Source: Gemmatimonadota bacterium (GTDB lineage Bacteria > Latescibacterota > UBA2968 > GCA-2709665). From it: DNA of 64,000 bases. The position numbers were made by a program, and so were the translations under genes. The notes under the pieces were generated by a model that made no database searches, was not told the origin of the DNA, and worked only from the letters and a program-made list of their open reading frames with translations. The stretch lies in the NCBI GenBank assembly GCA_028873695.1, contig JAPPNU010000058.1:55872-119871 (forward strand), written 5' to 3'. Below, one piece after another: positions 26,270-34,194 of the stretch (position 1 is its first letter; each line of letters opens with the position of its first letter).

Positions 26270-26746
26270 ATGGACCAGTTCAACAGGTCTGGAAATTGGG
26301 ACGATTCGGAATACCGGGTGATTCGAAAACGTCACATCGCTCTGCCTGTCACAACCCATCATATCTGTCGAGTGAACTACGATTTGCATGGTAAGATAGC
26401 GTCCTGGTCTGACGACCTTGACGAATTGTACGGCGAAACGCTTAATGAACTGCGGGAAGAGATCAGGCACGTTCTCCGTGCGTTCTGCTTGCCAGTGCTT
26501 GAAGAGAAATCAACGGCAGAGGGACTGACTCTCGTACGTGTCGATTCGAGAGAAATATCCAATGAAGGACTCTATGCCGATCTCTTCAGCCGAGCATCAC
26601 TGGTGGTGGAATTCGTTCATCAATTCGTGGGAATCCATCCAATTCCAGATAAGAATGCCTTCCTGCGCTTGCTGTACGCACGGGCCCTGAAGGCGCTTTA
26701 CAGATTTCGAATAGAGGCGAGACGACTGGATCGTAGGAATCGATAA
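26270..26746 (+). CDS. Small helical protein of unknown function
   Basis: ATG 26270 has AAGG about 9 nt upstream and is preferred to GTG 26237. The 158-residue product has a predicted helical stretch with regularly spaced charges (LDELYGETLNELREEIRHVL) and a basic tail (RIEARRLDRRNR). No motif is recognised. It follows the unassigned gene at 25530 by 110 bp and precedes a coiled-coil protein, so the three may form one unit with the AAA gene. Confidence 0.5.
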   Translation: MDQFNRSGNWDDSEYRVIRKRHIALPVTTHHICRVNYDLHGKIASWSDDLDELYGETLNELREEIRHVLRAFCLPVLEEKSTAEGLTLVRVDSREISNEGLYADLFSRASLVVEFVHQFVGIHPIPDKNAFLRLLYARALKALYRFRIEARRLDRRNR

Positions 26747-26803
26747 CTCGTCGTGCAACCTGAGCGGGGTCGAGACTTCATATGTCGCGCGAGGAGACTG
26801 GAT

Positions 26804-27220
26804 ATGGGCGAAGAGAAAAACGAAGAAGCGCACATTCCCGGGAAGCACCGGACGCCAGCGGCCTCGCACCTGGAAGCGGCCGAAAAAGCCAGAGCTCAAG
26901 CTGCAACGTGGCGAGAGATCGCAGAGAAGGCCCTGGTCGATCACGCTCAGCGTGAAGCCCGATTCACGAAGCGCAGTGCGGAATTGGAATCCCAGGGCGC
27001 CCTCGCAAGGGGCTTTTTGCAAGCAAGGCAGGCCGCCACAGCCTGGGACGCCGCTGCGGACAAGTGGCAGGCCGGGGACCGGAAGCAGGCGGAGCACTTC
27101 GAGGAGGAGGCGAACGCCGCGACGATGGAATCCCTGGACGGGCTGGACAAAGCCGACGAACTCTGGGAGATGGAGCAGGAGAGCAAATCGGCCGCAAAGG
27201 CGAGAAATAAAAAACCGTAA
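26804..27220 (+). CDS. Small charged coiled-coil protein
   Basis: ATG 26804 follows GAGGAG at 7 nt. The 138-residue product is almost wholly helical and rich in Ala, Glu, Lys and Arg (HLEAAEKARAQAATWREIAE, then ADKWQAGDRKQAEHFEEEAN), ending in a basic tail. There is no signal peptide or membrane helix. The function is unknown. Confidence 0.55.
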   Translation: MGEEKNEEAHIPGKHRTPAASHLEAAEKARAQAATWREIAEKALVDHAQREARFTKRSAELESQGALARGFLQARQAATAWDAAADKWQAGDRKQAEHFEEEANAATMESLDGLDKADELWEMEQESKSAAKARNKKP

Positions 27221-27350
27221 TGGCGATCATCCGGCGAAGGCACATTCAAGCGGCGAAGAGGTCAAAATTGCGTTTCACTGAAACGGTTCGATCGTTGGGA
27301 TTGTGAGGTTGTTTCCGAAAATAAAAAAGACTAAATTAACCAAGTGAACC

Positions 27351-28838
27351 ATGGAAAGACAATACCTCTCCAAGTCCAGAATCATGGCGGGTCTCCAGTG
27401 CCAGAAGCGCTTGTGGCTGGAGGTGCATCGGCCCGACCTCATCGAATACGACCCCGGTGTGGAGCACCGCATGGCGGTGGGTGAGGACGTCAATGACGTG
27501 GCTCGCGCTCAATATCCTGGCGGGGTGCTTGTCGAATTCGATAACGTGCCCAATGCTGCCATCGAGGAGACCGGTCGTCTGCTGGAAGAACGGCCCGGTA
27601 TCCCGATCTTCGAGGCCACCATCGCGGCGGATGGCGTTCTGGTGCGGGTAGACATTCTAGAATCGAGCCGTGATGGGTTCGATCTCATCGAGGTAAAGTC
27701 CACGACCTCGGTTAAGCCTCATTACTACGATGATTGCGCCGTGCAGACCTGGGTTCTTGAACGCGCGGGACTTACTGTAAAGGACATCCGGCTTTGTCAT
27801 ATCGACAACGGATTCGTGTATCGGGGTGGTGGCGACTATCGCGGCCTGTTTCACCTTGAGGACGTGACGAAAGAAGTGCGCGAACGAATCCGTTCAGTCC
27901 CTCAATGGGCACAGGGCTGTGGGGAAGTGCTGAGCGGCCTCGAACCGGACATCGAAATGGGAGCCCATTGCACGGTACCTCATTCATGTCCTTTTATAGG
28001 CTATTGCCGCGGCGAGGAGACCGAATACCCTCTCAGATGCATGCCGCGTCCCCGAGGTTCCGCTGAAGTCATCGCCGGCTTGATCGCCGAAGGCATTGAC
28101 GACATTCGTGAAATTCCGGAAGGCCGGCTGGCAAACGAAAGACAGAAATGGGTACGCCGCGCTACGATAGCGGGAACGCCGGAACTGAGGCAGGAAGCTG
28201 CCGTCGTGGGCGCATACGGCTGTCCGCGCTACTACCTCGACTTCGAAGCAATCCAATTCGCCATCCCAATCTGGGAAGGTACGCGCCCCTTCGAGGCCCT
28301 GCCGTTTCAATGGTCCTGCCACATTGAGGCTGCGTCCGGAGACCTGCGGCACGAAGAATACCTTGACAGGACCGGCATCGCTCCCATGCGCGCGTGCGCG
28401 GAGTCGCTGTTGAGAATCGCAGGTGAAGAAGGTCCTGTCTTCGTGTACGGGAGCTATGAAAAGGTAATCCTGAACGCACTGGCTACCCGCTTTCCGGATC
28501 TTGCCGCCGATCTGTACAAGCTTACCGAGCGACTCGTGGATCTGCTTTCCATTGTGCGACGGACTTACTACCACCCTGATATGCTGGGTTCGTGGTCGAT
28601 CAAGAAGGTCTTGCCGACTGTGGCGCCGCATCTTGACTATGGAACGCTCGGTGAAGTCAAGGACGGTAACGCTGCCGGAACGGCTTATACGCGCATCATC
28701 AATACCGAAACGAACGACGCCGAACGCCAGCGGCTGGTGGGCGAATTGTTGGAATATTGCAAGCGCGACACGCTGGGTCTGGTGGAACTCGTGAAGTTTC
28801 TTTCTCGTGGCGCCCCGAAACCACCGACAACGTCATAG
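27351..28838 (+). CDS. Cas4-like Fe-S nuclease fused to a DUF2779 exonuclease-like domain
   Basis: The 495-residue product has two nuclease-like halves. Residues 1-225 match the Cas4/Dna2 group: C17, D101, E114-V-K116, Q132 and a C-terminal cysteine trio C207, C213, C219, which together would bind a 4Fe-4S cluster. Residues 290-490 match DUF2779 with a DnaQ-like pattern: D297-F-E299 in YYLDFEAIQ, VYGSYEK, and CKRDTLGLVELV near the end. Such proteins are predicted DNA- or RNA-processing nucleases. It closes the block begun by the WYL and triple AAA genes, 130 bp after the coiled-coil gene. A shared role is inferred from position only. Confidence 0.85.
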   Translation: MERQYLSKSRIMAGLQCQKRLWLEVHRPDLIEYDPGVEHRMAVGEDVNDVARAQYPGGVLVEFDNVPNAAIEETGRLLEERPGIPIFEATIAADGVLVRVDILESSRDGFDLIEVKSTTSVKPHYYDDCAVQTWVLERAGLTVKDIRLCHIDNGFVYRGGGDYRGLFHLEDVTKEVRERIRSVPQWAQGCGEVLSGLEPDIEMGAHCTVPHSCPFIGYCRGEETEYPLRCMPRPRGSAEVIAGLIAEGIDDIREIPEGRLANERQKWVRRATIAGTPELRQEAAVVGAYGCPRYYLDFEAIQFAIPIWEGTRPFEALPFQWSCHIEAASGDLRHEEYLDRTGIAPMRACAESLLRIAGEEGPVFVYGSYEKVILNALATRFPDLAADLYKLTERLVDLLSIVRRTYYHPDMLGSWSIKKVLPTVAPHLDYGTLGEVKDGNAAGTAYTRIINTETNDAERQRLVGELLEYCKRDTLGLVELVKFLSRGAPKPPTTS

Positions 28839-29446
28839 GAAAGGCATCCCATGAATGAGACGCCAAACCTCTGCGGATTCGCGACTGTCAACACCGTAGG
28901 GGCGCCCACAAGGGATGCCCCTACGGTGAGGGGTTCCAGGACGGTCGGAGATGGCCGCGTGTTTCCCATCTATCGGTTGCTGGTAGGTAATTGGCAATAC
29001 ATGGCCAGATTCAGCGGATAGTCGTTTTGGTAGGGGCGTCCCTCGTGGGCGCCCGACCCTGTCAGCGACGAAGGGACCGCGAAGACCAGGGCACCCACAA
29101 GGGGTGCCCCTACGGTGAGGGGGTTCCAGGACGGTTGGAGACGGCCGCCTGTTTCCCATCTATCGGCTGTTGGCACGTAATTGGCAGTGCAAGGCCAAAT
29201 TTAGCGGATTTTCGTTCAGGTAGGGGCGTCCCTCGTGGGCGCCCGTTTTTGTCAGCGACGGAGGGCCGCGAAGACCAGGGCACCCACAAGAGGTGCCCCT
29301 ACGGTGAGGGGGTTCCAATTTGGTGGGAGATGGCCGCATTTCTACCATCAATCGTTTGTTGGTAAGCAACTGGCAATGCAATGCCAGATTTAGCTGATTG
29401 TCGTTCCGTTAGGTGCGTCCCTTGTGGGCGCCCAATACCCCTTTCA
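28839..29446. other. Non-coding region filled by the 189-bp repeat array
   Basis: The first 50 bp are unremarkable. From about 28890 the sequence is the tandem array described separately. Reading frames across it are by-products of the repeat. Confidence 0.7.
28890..29440 (+). repeat. 189-bp tandem repeat array, units 1-3
   Basis: The landmark CTACGGTGAGG starts at 28921, 29110 and 29299, so the period is exactly 189 bp. Each unit holds GGGCACCCACAAGGGG, GGGGGTTCCAGGACGG, CCATCTATCGG and GTAGGGGCGTCCCTCGTGGG. The last is an inverted relative of the first, so each unit could fold into a long hairpin. A fourth unit at 30278-30462 is separated by the toxin-antitoxin insertion. Confidence 0.9.
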
Positions 29447-29755
29447 TCACCGCCTGGCCCTCTTGCGCCTGTTTTGTGCCTTCTTGCCATACGACCCACT
29501 ATGCCGTAATTCCCCGTCTACGACGTGAATCTCGTCACCTACCCGCCTGAAATAGACTCGATACCTACCATGTCTAATCTTGTACTCTGAAATTCCCGGT
29601 GGGAGACCTTCAACCTTCGTCGCTCTCAACTCCCGTCTCTTGTCTGGATTCCCCAGGCTTTTGATTTTATCCAGAAGAACAGGTCCAACATGTGACGGCA
29701 AATCCTCCAAAAATACCACTACCCTATCCCGAATAACGACTTTCTGCTCTACCAA
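29447..29755 (-). CDS. RelE/ParE-like toxin
   Basis: I choose TTG 29755 because AGGAAGG lies about 6 nt upstream and longer in-frame versions overlap the antitoxin gene. The 102-residue basic product has the RelE/ParE-like end of a compact RNase or gyrase toxin: SEYKIRHGRYRVYFRRVGD, followed by a basic tail. It lies downstream of a small acidic and basic protein on the same strand. Target (ribosome or gyrase) cannot be decided. Confidence 0.7.
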   Translation of the reverse strand: MVEQKVVIRDRVVVFLEDLPSHVGPVLLDKIKSLGNPDKRRELRATKVEGLPPGISEYKIRHGRYRVYFRRVGDEIHVVDGELRHSGSYGKKAQNRRKRARR

Positions 29756-29819
29756 CGGAACCCTTCCTCTTGACGAACGACTTTGTCCTGCGACGTAAGC
29801 CTTCGCATATCCGCATCGC

Positions 29820-30035
29820 CTAACGCCTGCCCCACTTCCGCTCCAATTTCTCAAAAACCCGATTGGTCTCGTCAACCGTCAACATCCTGCTCTTGCCGGT
29901 ACGCAGTTCTTCGGTGGTACGCAATGCTCGCGCTACCTCTGCAGCCTTCTCATCCTCCTCCCGGGTCACGTCTTCCGCGCGCGCCCCCCTCACAACTCGA
30001 TTGATCCATCCCATAACAAGGGTACCAGCACCCAT
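29820..30035 (-). CDS. Antitoxin of the RelE/ParE-like pair
   Basis: ATG 30035 follows GGAGG at 5 nt. The 71-residue product is helical and charged, with a C-terminal segment MLTVDETNRVFEKLERKWG of the kind that wraps a toxin. The gene precedes the toxin by about 65 bp on the minus strand, which is the usual antitoxin-first order. The pair is embedded in the 189-bp repeat array. Confidence 0.55.
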   Translation of the reverse strand: MGAGTLVMGWINRVVRGARAEDVTREEDEKAAEVARALRTTEELRTGKSRMLTVDETNRVFEKLERKWGRR

Positions 30036-30473
30036 TACGTCCTCCATTCCTCACATCTACCAGCGAGAGTCCTCACACGTTTCATCACTCCAAACAGCAT
30101 GCACGGCTTGTGCCTACCTTGTAAGTTGTCACAAATTTCCTGCATCTTGTCAAGGGGAAAGATTACACTTTCCTTAATGAAAGCACGAACTTCCACCTAT
30201 TTAAAGCATTGTAAAATAAATGATTTATTCCATATTGCTCTTTAGGCGATCGTGATCCCGTGGTACAGGTGAGGTAACCGCGAAGACCAGGGCACCCACA
30301 AGGGGCGCCCCTACGGCGAGGGGGTTCCAGGACGGTTGGAGATGGCCGCTTGATTCCCGTCTATCGGCTGTTGGTACGTATATGTCAACGCAAGGTCAGA
30401 TTCAGCGGATTGTCGTTGTGGTAGGGGCGTCCCTTGTGGACGCCCGACGTTGGCATCGACGGAATCCGCGCAA
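30036..30473. other. Antitoxin upstream region and repeat unit 4
   Basis: Positions 30036-30277 are AT-richer and probably hold the toxin-antitoxin promoter; a minus-strand TTGACA lies at 30153-30148. Positions 30278-30462 are the fourth 189-bp unit. No gene is seen. Confidence 0.5.
30278..30462 (+). repeat. 189-bp repeat, unit 4, beyond the toxin-antitoxin insertion
   Basis: This unit begins GCGAAGACCAGGGCACCC and runs in the same orientation as units 1-3. Its CTACGGCGAGG landmark lies at 30311, which is 823 bp later than the array period predicts. The extra length equals the segment carrying the toxin-antitoxin pair. Confidence 0.85.
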
Positions 30474-31235
30474 TCACCCTCTCACGGCCTCGACCATGTT
30501 GCGGCAGCCGTGGAGATAGATGCCCGTATCGACCGAGAGGGCGATGTAACGAACGCCCGCGTCGATCCAGCGCTTCGCTGCGTCGGGGCTGTCCGCGAAG
30601 GTGCCCACGGTAAGCCCGGCCCTGTTGATCTCAACCGTGGCTTCCCGCATCCGGTCCACCACACGTGGATCGCTCACCTGGCCCGGGATACCGAGGGACT
30701 GGGAGAGGTCGTACGGGCCCAGGAAGACGACGTCCAGGCCGGGTACGGCGATGATGGCGTCCAGGTTTTCCAGGCCCTCCACGCCTTCCACGTGGATCAG
30801 GACCATGGACTCCCGGTTCAGCCGCTCGAAGATCCGGCCGCCTTCCGCGAAGTACCGGGCCGCGCGGGTGTAGGGTGAAACGCCCCGCATCCCCAGAGGG
30901 GCGTACTTCGCCGCCTCCACGAGGGTCTCGGCGTCGGAACGGGTGCGTATCTGGGGGACCTGGACGCCCTCCGGCCCGATGTCCAGCGCCCGGAGCACCT
31001 GGGGCGGGTCGTTTTCCCTGACGCGCACGATCGGTGAAATACCCGCGCCCTTCGCCACGCGGCACAGGTTTTCGGTGGTCTCGATGTCCAGCGGACCGTG
31101 TTCGGTGTCCAGAACGACGAAGTCAAAGCCGGCGTACGCGGCGATTTCGATGAGCGCGCCGGAAGCGAGGTTGACGAAGGGACCCAGGACGACTTCGCCG
31201 GCTTTCAGTTTGGCTTTCAGGCTGGTTTCGGGCAT
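30474..31235 (-). CDS. HpcH/HpaI family aldolase
   Basis: The 253-residue product matches class II pyruvate aldolases of the HpcH/HpaI group. The D43-T-E45-H46-GPLD segment, IVRVRENDP with its substrate arginine, and VEGVEGLENLDAI with metal-binding acidic residues are all present, and the length is normal. It splits or forms 2-keto-3-deoxy or hydroxy-keto acids with a divalent metal. No pathway partner is adjacent. The divergent neighbour is a 42-codon small gene. Confidence 0.9.
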   Translation of the reverse strand: MPETSLKAKLKAGEVVLGPFVNLASGALIEIAAYAGFDFVVLDTEHGPLDIETTENLCRVAKGAGISPIVRVRENDPPQVLRALDIGPEGVQVPQIRTRSDAETLVEAAKYAPLGMRGVSPYTRAARYFAEGGRIFERLNRESMVLIHVEGVEGLENLDAIIAVPGLDVVFLGPYDLSQSLGIPGQVSDPRVVDRMREATVEINRAGLTVGTFADSPDAAKRWIDAGVRYIALSVDTGIYLHGCRNMVEAVRG

Positions 31236-31338
31236 GGATATCTCCGCGACAGGGGTCGGATCTACGGAACGGTTGAATCGTCAAATATAGCCCGGCGCCG
31301 AAAACGTGTAAAGCGGAAAGCCCCGGCGCCGGACCGGC

Positions 31339-31367
31339 TTGACATTCGAGCGCCGCATCCGTATATA
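31339..31367 (+). promoter_or_regulatory. Near-consensus sigma-70 promoter of a small gene
   Basis: TTGACA at 31339-31344 and TATATA at 31362-31367 are 17 bp apart. The predicted transcript starts near 31374, leaving a leader of about 29 nt to the small gene at 31403. Confidence 0.8.
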
Positions 31368-31402
31368 TGAGGTATAGGATCTGCAGCGGGAAGGAGGACG
31401 GA

Positions 31403-31531
31403 ATGAACACCGATCTGCGAGAATTCGCACTACGCCTCAAAGTCATCGAAATTCTCAAGAGATACTGCTGGGTGCGGCACCAGTTGAGGGTCATTCAGCT
31501 CTGGAAGAAACTCTACATCCATCCGAACTGA
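31403..31531 (+). CDS. 42-residue basic small protein with its own promoter and terminator
   Basis: ATG 31403 sits behind GGAGG with a 6-nt gap and 29 nt downstream of a consensus promoter. The frame of 42 codons begins MNTDLREFALRLKVIEI and ends KKLYIHPN. The product is helical, amphipathic and basic, with a single cysteine (YCWVRH). A strong terminator follows 24 bp after the stop. I know no family for it. Because all expression signals are in order, it is probably a real gene. Confidence 0.65.
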   Translation: MNTDLREFALRLKVIEILKRYCWVRHQLRVIQLWKKLYIHPN

Positions 31532-31555
31532 CGCATGCGAACCGATTGCTGAACA

Positions 31556-31587
31556 AGCGCCCGGGCTGAGACGGTCCGGGCGCTTTT
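31556..31587 (+). terminator. Strong Rho-independent terminator of the small gene
   Basis: AGCGCCCGG at 31556-31564 pairs perfectly with CCGGGCGCT at 31576-31584, followed by TTTTCTGTT. Confidence 0.9.
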
Positions 31588-31707
31588 CTGTTGTCCGGGA
31601 CGAATGCCGGGCGGACTCTCGGTGGCTCCGGTTTCCGACTCGGGCGCATCCCATCGAGATGATTTGGGTTGATCGTCATCCGTCGATTCGTTAGATTTCC
31701 GGCCGAT

Positions 31708-32382
31708 ATGGCTTCCGGACAGAACAGGATTCGCGAGGTCTTCGACCGGTTGATGGATGCCTTCGGACCCCAGGGCTGGTGGCCGGCGGAAACCGCGTTC
31801 GAAACGATGGTCGGGGCCATATTGACGCAGAATACGGCCTGGACGAACGTGGAACGAGCGGTGGAAAGGCTCAAGGCCGCCGGAGCGCTGGATGCCGGGA
31901 CCATGCTGGACATGCCCGACGTCGAGCTGCAAACCCTGATCCGCCCCGCGGGGACCTTCCGCGTAAAAACCAGGAGAATGAAGGCGTTTCTGGCGTACTT
32001 TGTTTCCGGGTACGGCGCGGACGTCTCACGGATGGTGGAAGTCCCCACGCGGCGTCTGCGCGAGGAACTGTTGTCGGTAAACGGGATCGGACGCGAAACC
32101 GCGGACTGCATCCTGCTGTATGCGCTCGACAGACCGAGCTTTGTGGTGGATGCCTATACGCGCCGCGCCTTTGGAAGATTGGGGGTGATCGACCGGGCGC
32201 TCGATTACGATGAGGTCAAGCGCAGGTTCGAAGCCGCGCTGCCGGCAGACGCGCGGACCTTCAACGAGTACCACGCCCTGATCGTGGCGCTCGGCAAGCG
32301 GGTGTGCCTGCCCGCGCCCAGGTGCGGGGAGTGTGTGCTGAATTCGATCTGTGATACGGGAGGAACCGATGGCCAGGTTTGA
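31708..32382 (+). CDS. Endonuclease III-like HhH-GPD DNA glycosylase
   Basis: ATG 31708 gives 224 residues; an upstream in-frame TTG is less likely. The protein has FGPQGWWPAET and AILTQNTAWTNVERA typical of the Fe-S glycosylase branch near 3-methyladenine glycosylase III. The HhH loop is NGIGRETADCILLY, with glutamate where Nth has its catalytic lysine. The aspartate in VVDAYTRR is kept, and a C-terminal cysteine cluster (CLPAPRCGECVLNSIC) is present. This suggests a monofunctional base-removing glycosylase. It overlaps the next gene by 14 bp. Confidence 0.85.
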   Translation: MASGQNRIREVFDRLMDAFGPQGWWPAETAFETMVGAILTQNTAWTNVERAVERLKAAGALDAGTMLDMPDVELQTLIRPAGTFRVKTRRMKAFLAYFVSGYGADVSRMVEVPTRRLREELLSVNGIGRETADCILLYALDRPSFVVDAYTRRAFGRLGVIDRALDYDEVKRRFEAALPADARTFNEYHALIVALGKRVCLPAPRCGECVLNSICDTGGTDGQV

Positions 32383-33193
32383 GCTGTGTTTCAATACCAG
32401 TACGATCAAGCCGGCGTCCCTGGACGAGAAGATCCGCGCAGCGGGCGACGCGGGTTATGGGTCGATCGAGCTCTGGAACGACGACCTGACGGATTGGGAA
32501 CGGGGCGGCGGAAAATTGTCCGACATCAGACGGATGCTGGATGACCACAACCTCAAAGTGCCGGACGTGGTCCACCTTTCCGGTTGGATGGACGCGGAGG
32601 AATCGGCTTTCGAGACAGAGCTACTCTCTGAGGCCCGGCGGCGGATGGAGCAGGGCGCGGCCGTCGGCGCGCCGCGCATCATCGCCGGACCCACGCTCGG
32701 TCGCGCGGACCTGAACCGGGCGGCGGACCGCTATTGCAGGCTGATGGAACTGGGCCACGAGGTCGGATGTCTGCCCGCCCTCGAATTCCTGGGTTTCGTG
32801 GAGCACGTCAATAACGTGGACGTATTGATGAGCATCGTGAATCTGGCGGACCACCCTGAAACGACAGTCGTAATGGACGCGTTCCACATCTATCGCGGCG
32901 GTGGGCGGGACGAGGACATCCTGAAGGTGCCGGGGGCGCAGGTGTCCATTTTCCATATTGACGATGCGCCGCGAACGGACCGTCCGAGGGAGACGCTTGC
33001 GGACGGAGACCGCGTGTATCCCGGCGACGGGATATTGAACCTGCGGACGATGCTCGAGATGCTGGCTTCGCAGGGGTTCTCCGGTCCCGTGTCGCTCGAG
33101 TTGTTCAATGAAGACCTCTGGCGTCAGGACCCGGGCGAAGTGGCGCGGGTGGGGGCGGAAAAGGTGAGACGGCTGATCGAGACCGTGGAATGA
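32369..33193 (+). CDS. Sugar phosphate isomerase/epimerase-like TIM barrel
   Basis: ATG 32369 follows GGGAGG, giving 274 residues. The barrel pattern and metal-site candidates are visible: LEFLGF with a glutamate, VVMDAFHIYRGG with Asp and His, IFHIDDAP, and the terminal VSLELFNED glutamate. It belongs to the same superfamily as the product of 160-1017, but the two are not close copies. It overlaps the glycosylase gene in front and dusB behind by 4 bp, so all are one operon. Confidence 0.85.
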   Translation: MARFELCFNTSTIKPASLDEKIRAAGDAGYGSIELWNDDLTDWERGGGKLSDIRRMLDDHNLKVPDVVHLSGWMDAEESAFETELLSEARRRMEQGAAVGAPRIIAGPTLGRADLNRAADRYCRLMELGHEVGCLPALEFLGFVEHVNNVDVLMSIVNLADHPETTVVMDAFHIYRGGGRDEDILKVPGAQVSIFHIDDAPRTDRPRETLADGDRVYPGDGILNLRTMLEMLASQGFSGPVSLELFNEDLWRQDPGEVARVGAEKVRRLIETVE

Positions 33194-34194
33194 ATGCGCA
33201 AAGCCGCGACATGGTATACGTAGGCGAAACGGCGATCCCCGGATCGACGGTACTCGCGCCGCTCGCCGGCGTCACGGACCGGTCTTTCCGGCTGCTGTGC
33301 CGCGAGCAGGGCGCGGGTCTGGCCGTGACGGAAATGGTGAGCGCCAAAGGCCTGGCGGACGGCAGCGAGCGATCCAGCCGATACCTGGATTTCGATGGAG
33401 ACGAGCATCCGATTTCCGTGCAGATATTCGGGTCCGAACCTGAAGAAATGGCCGAAGGCGCGCGGGTGGCGGCCGAGCGCGATCCCGATATGCTCGACAT
33501 CAACTGCGGGTGTCCCGTGAAGAAAATCGTGAACCGGCGCGCGGGCGCGGCCCTGCTGAAGGACCCGTCGCGGCTGGGCAGGATCGTATCGGCCATGGCG
33601 CGGGCGGTGTCCATCCCGGTCACGTTGAAGATCCGCAGCGGATGGGACGATGCGGACACGGCATCCGACGTCGCGCGCGTGGCGGAAGACATGGGCGCCG
33701 CCGCGATCGCCGTGCACGGCCGGACGCGTCAGGCGGGTTTTTCAGGCCGGGCCGACTGGGACGTGATCCGGGAAGTATCCGAAGCCGTCTCGATTCCCGT
33801 CATCGGCAACGGAGACGTCAGGGATCCGCTGGCGGCGAAAGACATGATGGAGCTGACCGGTTGTGATCTCGTGATGGTGGGCCGATGGGCGATCGGCGAC
33901 CCGTGGCTGTTCGGACGGATCGAGCAGTATCTGGCCACCGGCGCGCTGCTGGCTCCACCAGCCGCCGGCGAACGGATAAGGATGGCGATCCGGCACCTGC
34001 GACTTTCGGTGCAGAACAAGGGGTTGCCCGCCGGGGTCCGTGAGATGAGAAGGCATTTTGCCGCGTATATCAAGGGCATCGATGGGGCGGCGGCATATCG
34101 GCGTGCATTGATGACAGAGGATGACCCGGTTGCGGTCGAGGCTATTCTGAACGCCGTTCGGCTGAATGCAGAGGAGGTGTCCGTTGACGCCTGA
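33190..34194 (+). CDS. dusB: tRNA-dihydrouridine synthase (DusB type)
   Basis: The ATG overlaps the preceding stop in an ATGA arrangement. The 334-residue protein has LAPLAGVTDRSFR at the N-terminus, the catalytic cysteine C108 in INCGCPVKK, the flavin-binding AIAVHGRTR and the VIGNGDV segment, and a helical tRNA-binding C-terminus. It reduces uridines in the tRNA D-loop with FMN and NADPH. The length is normal. Confidence 0.93.
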   Translation: MNAQSRDMVYVGETAIPGSTVLAPLAGVTDRSFRLLCREQGAGLAVTEMVSAKGLADGSERSSRYLDFDGDEHPISVQIFGSEPEEMAEGARVAAERDPDMLDINCGCPVKKIVNRRAGAALLKDPSRLGRIVSAMARAVSIPVTLKIRSGWDDADTASDVARVAEDMGAAAIAVHGRTRQAGFSGRADWDVIREVSEAVSIPVIGNGDVRDPLAAKDMMELTGCDLVMVGRWAIGDPWLFGRIEQYLATGALLAPPAAGERIRMAIRHLRLSVQNKGLPAGVREMRRHFAAYIKGIDGAAAYRRALMTEDDPVAVEAILNAVRLNAEEVSVDA

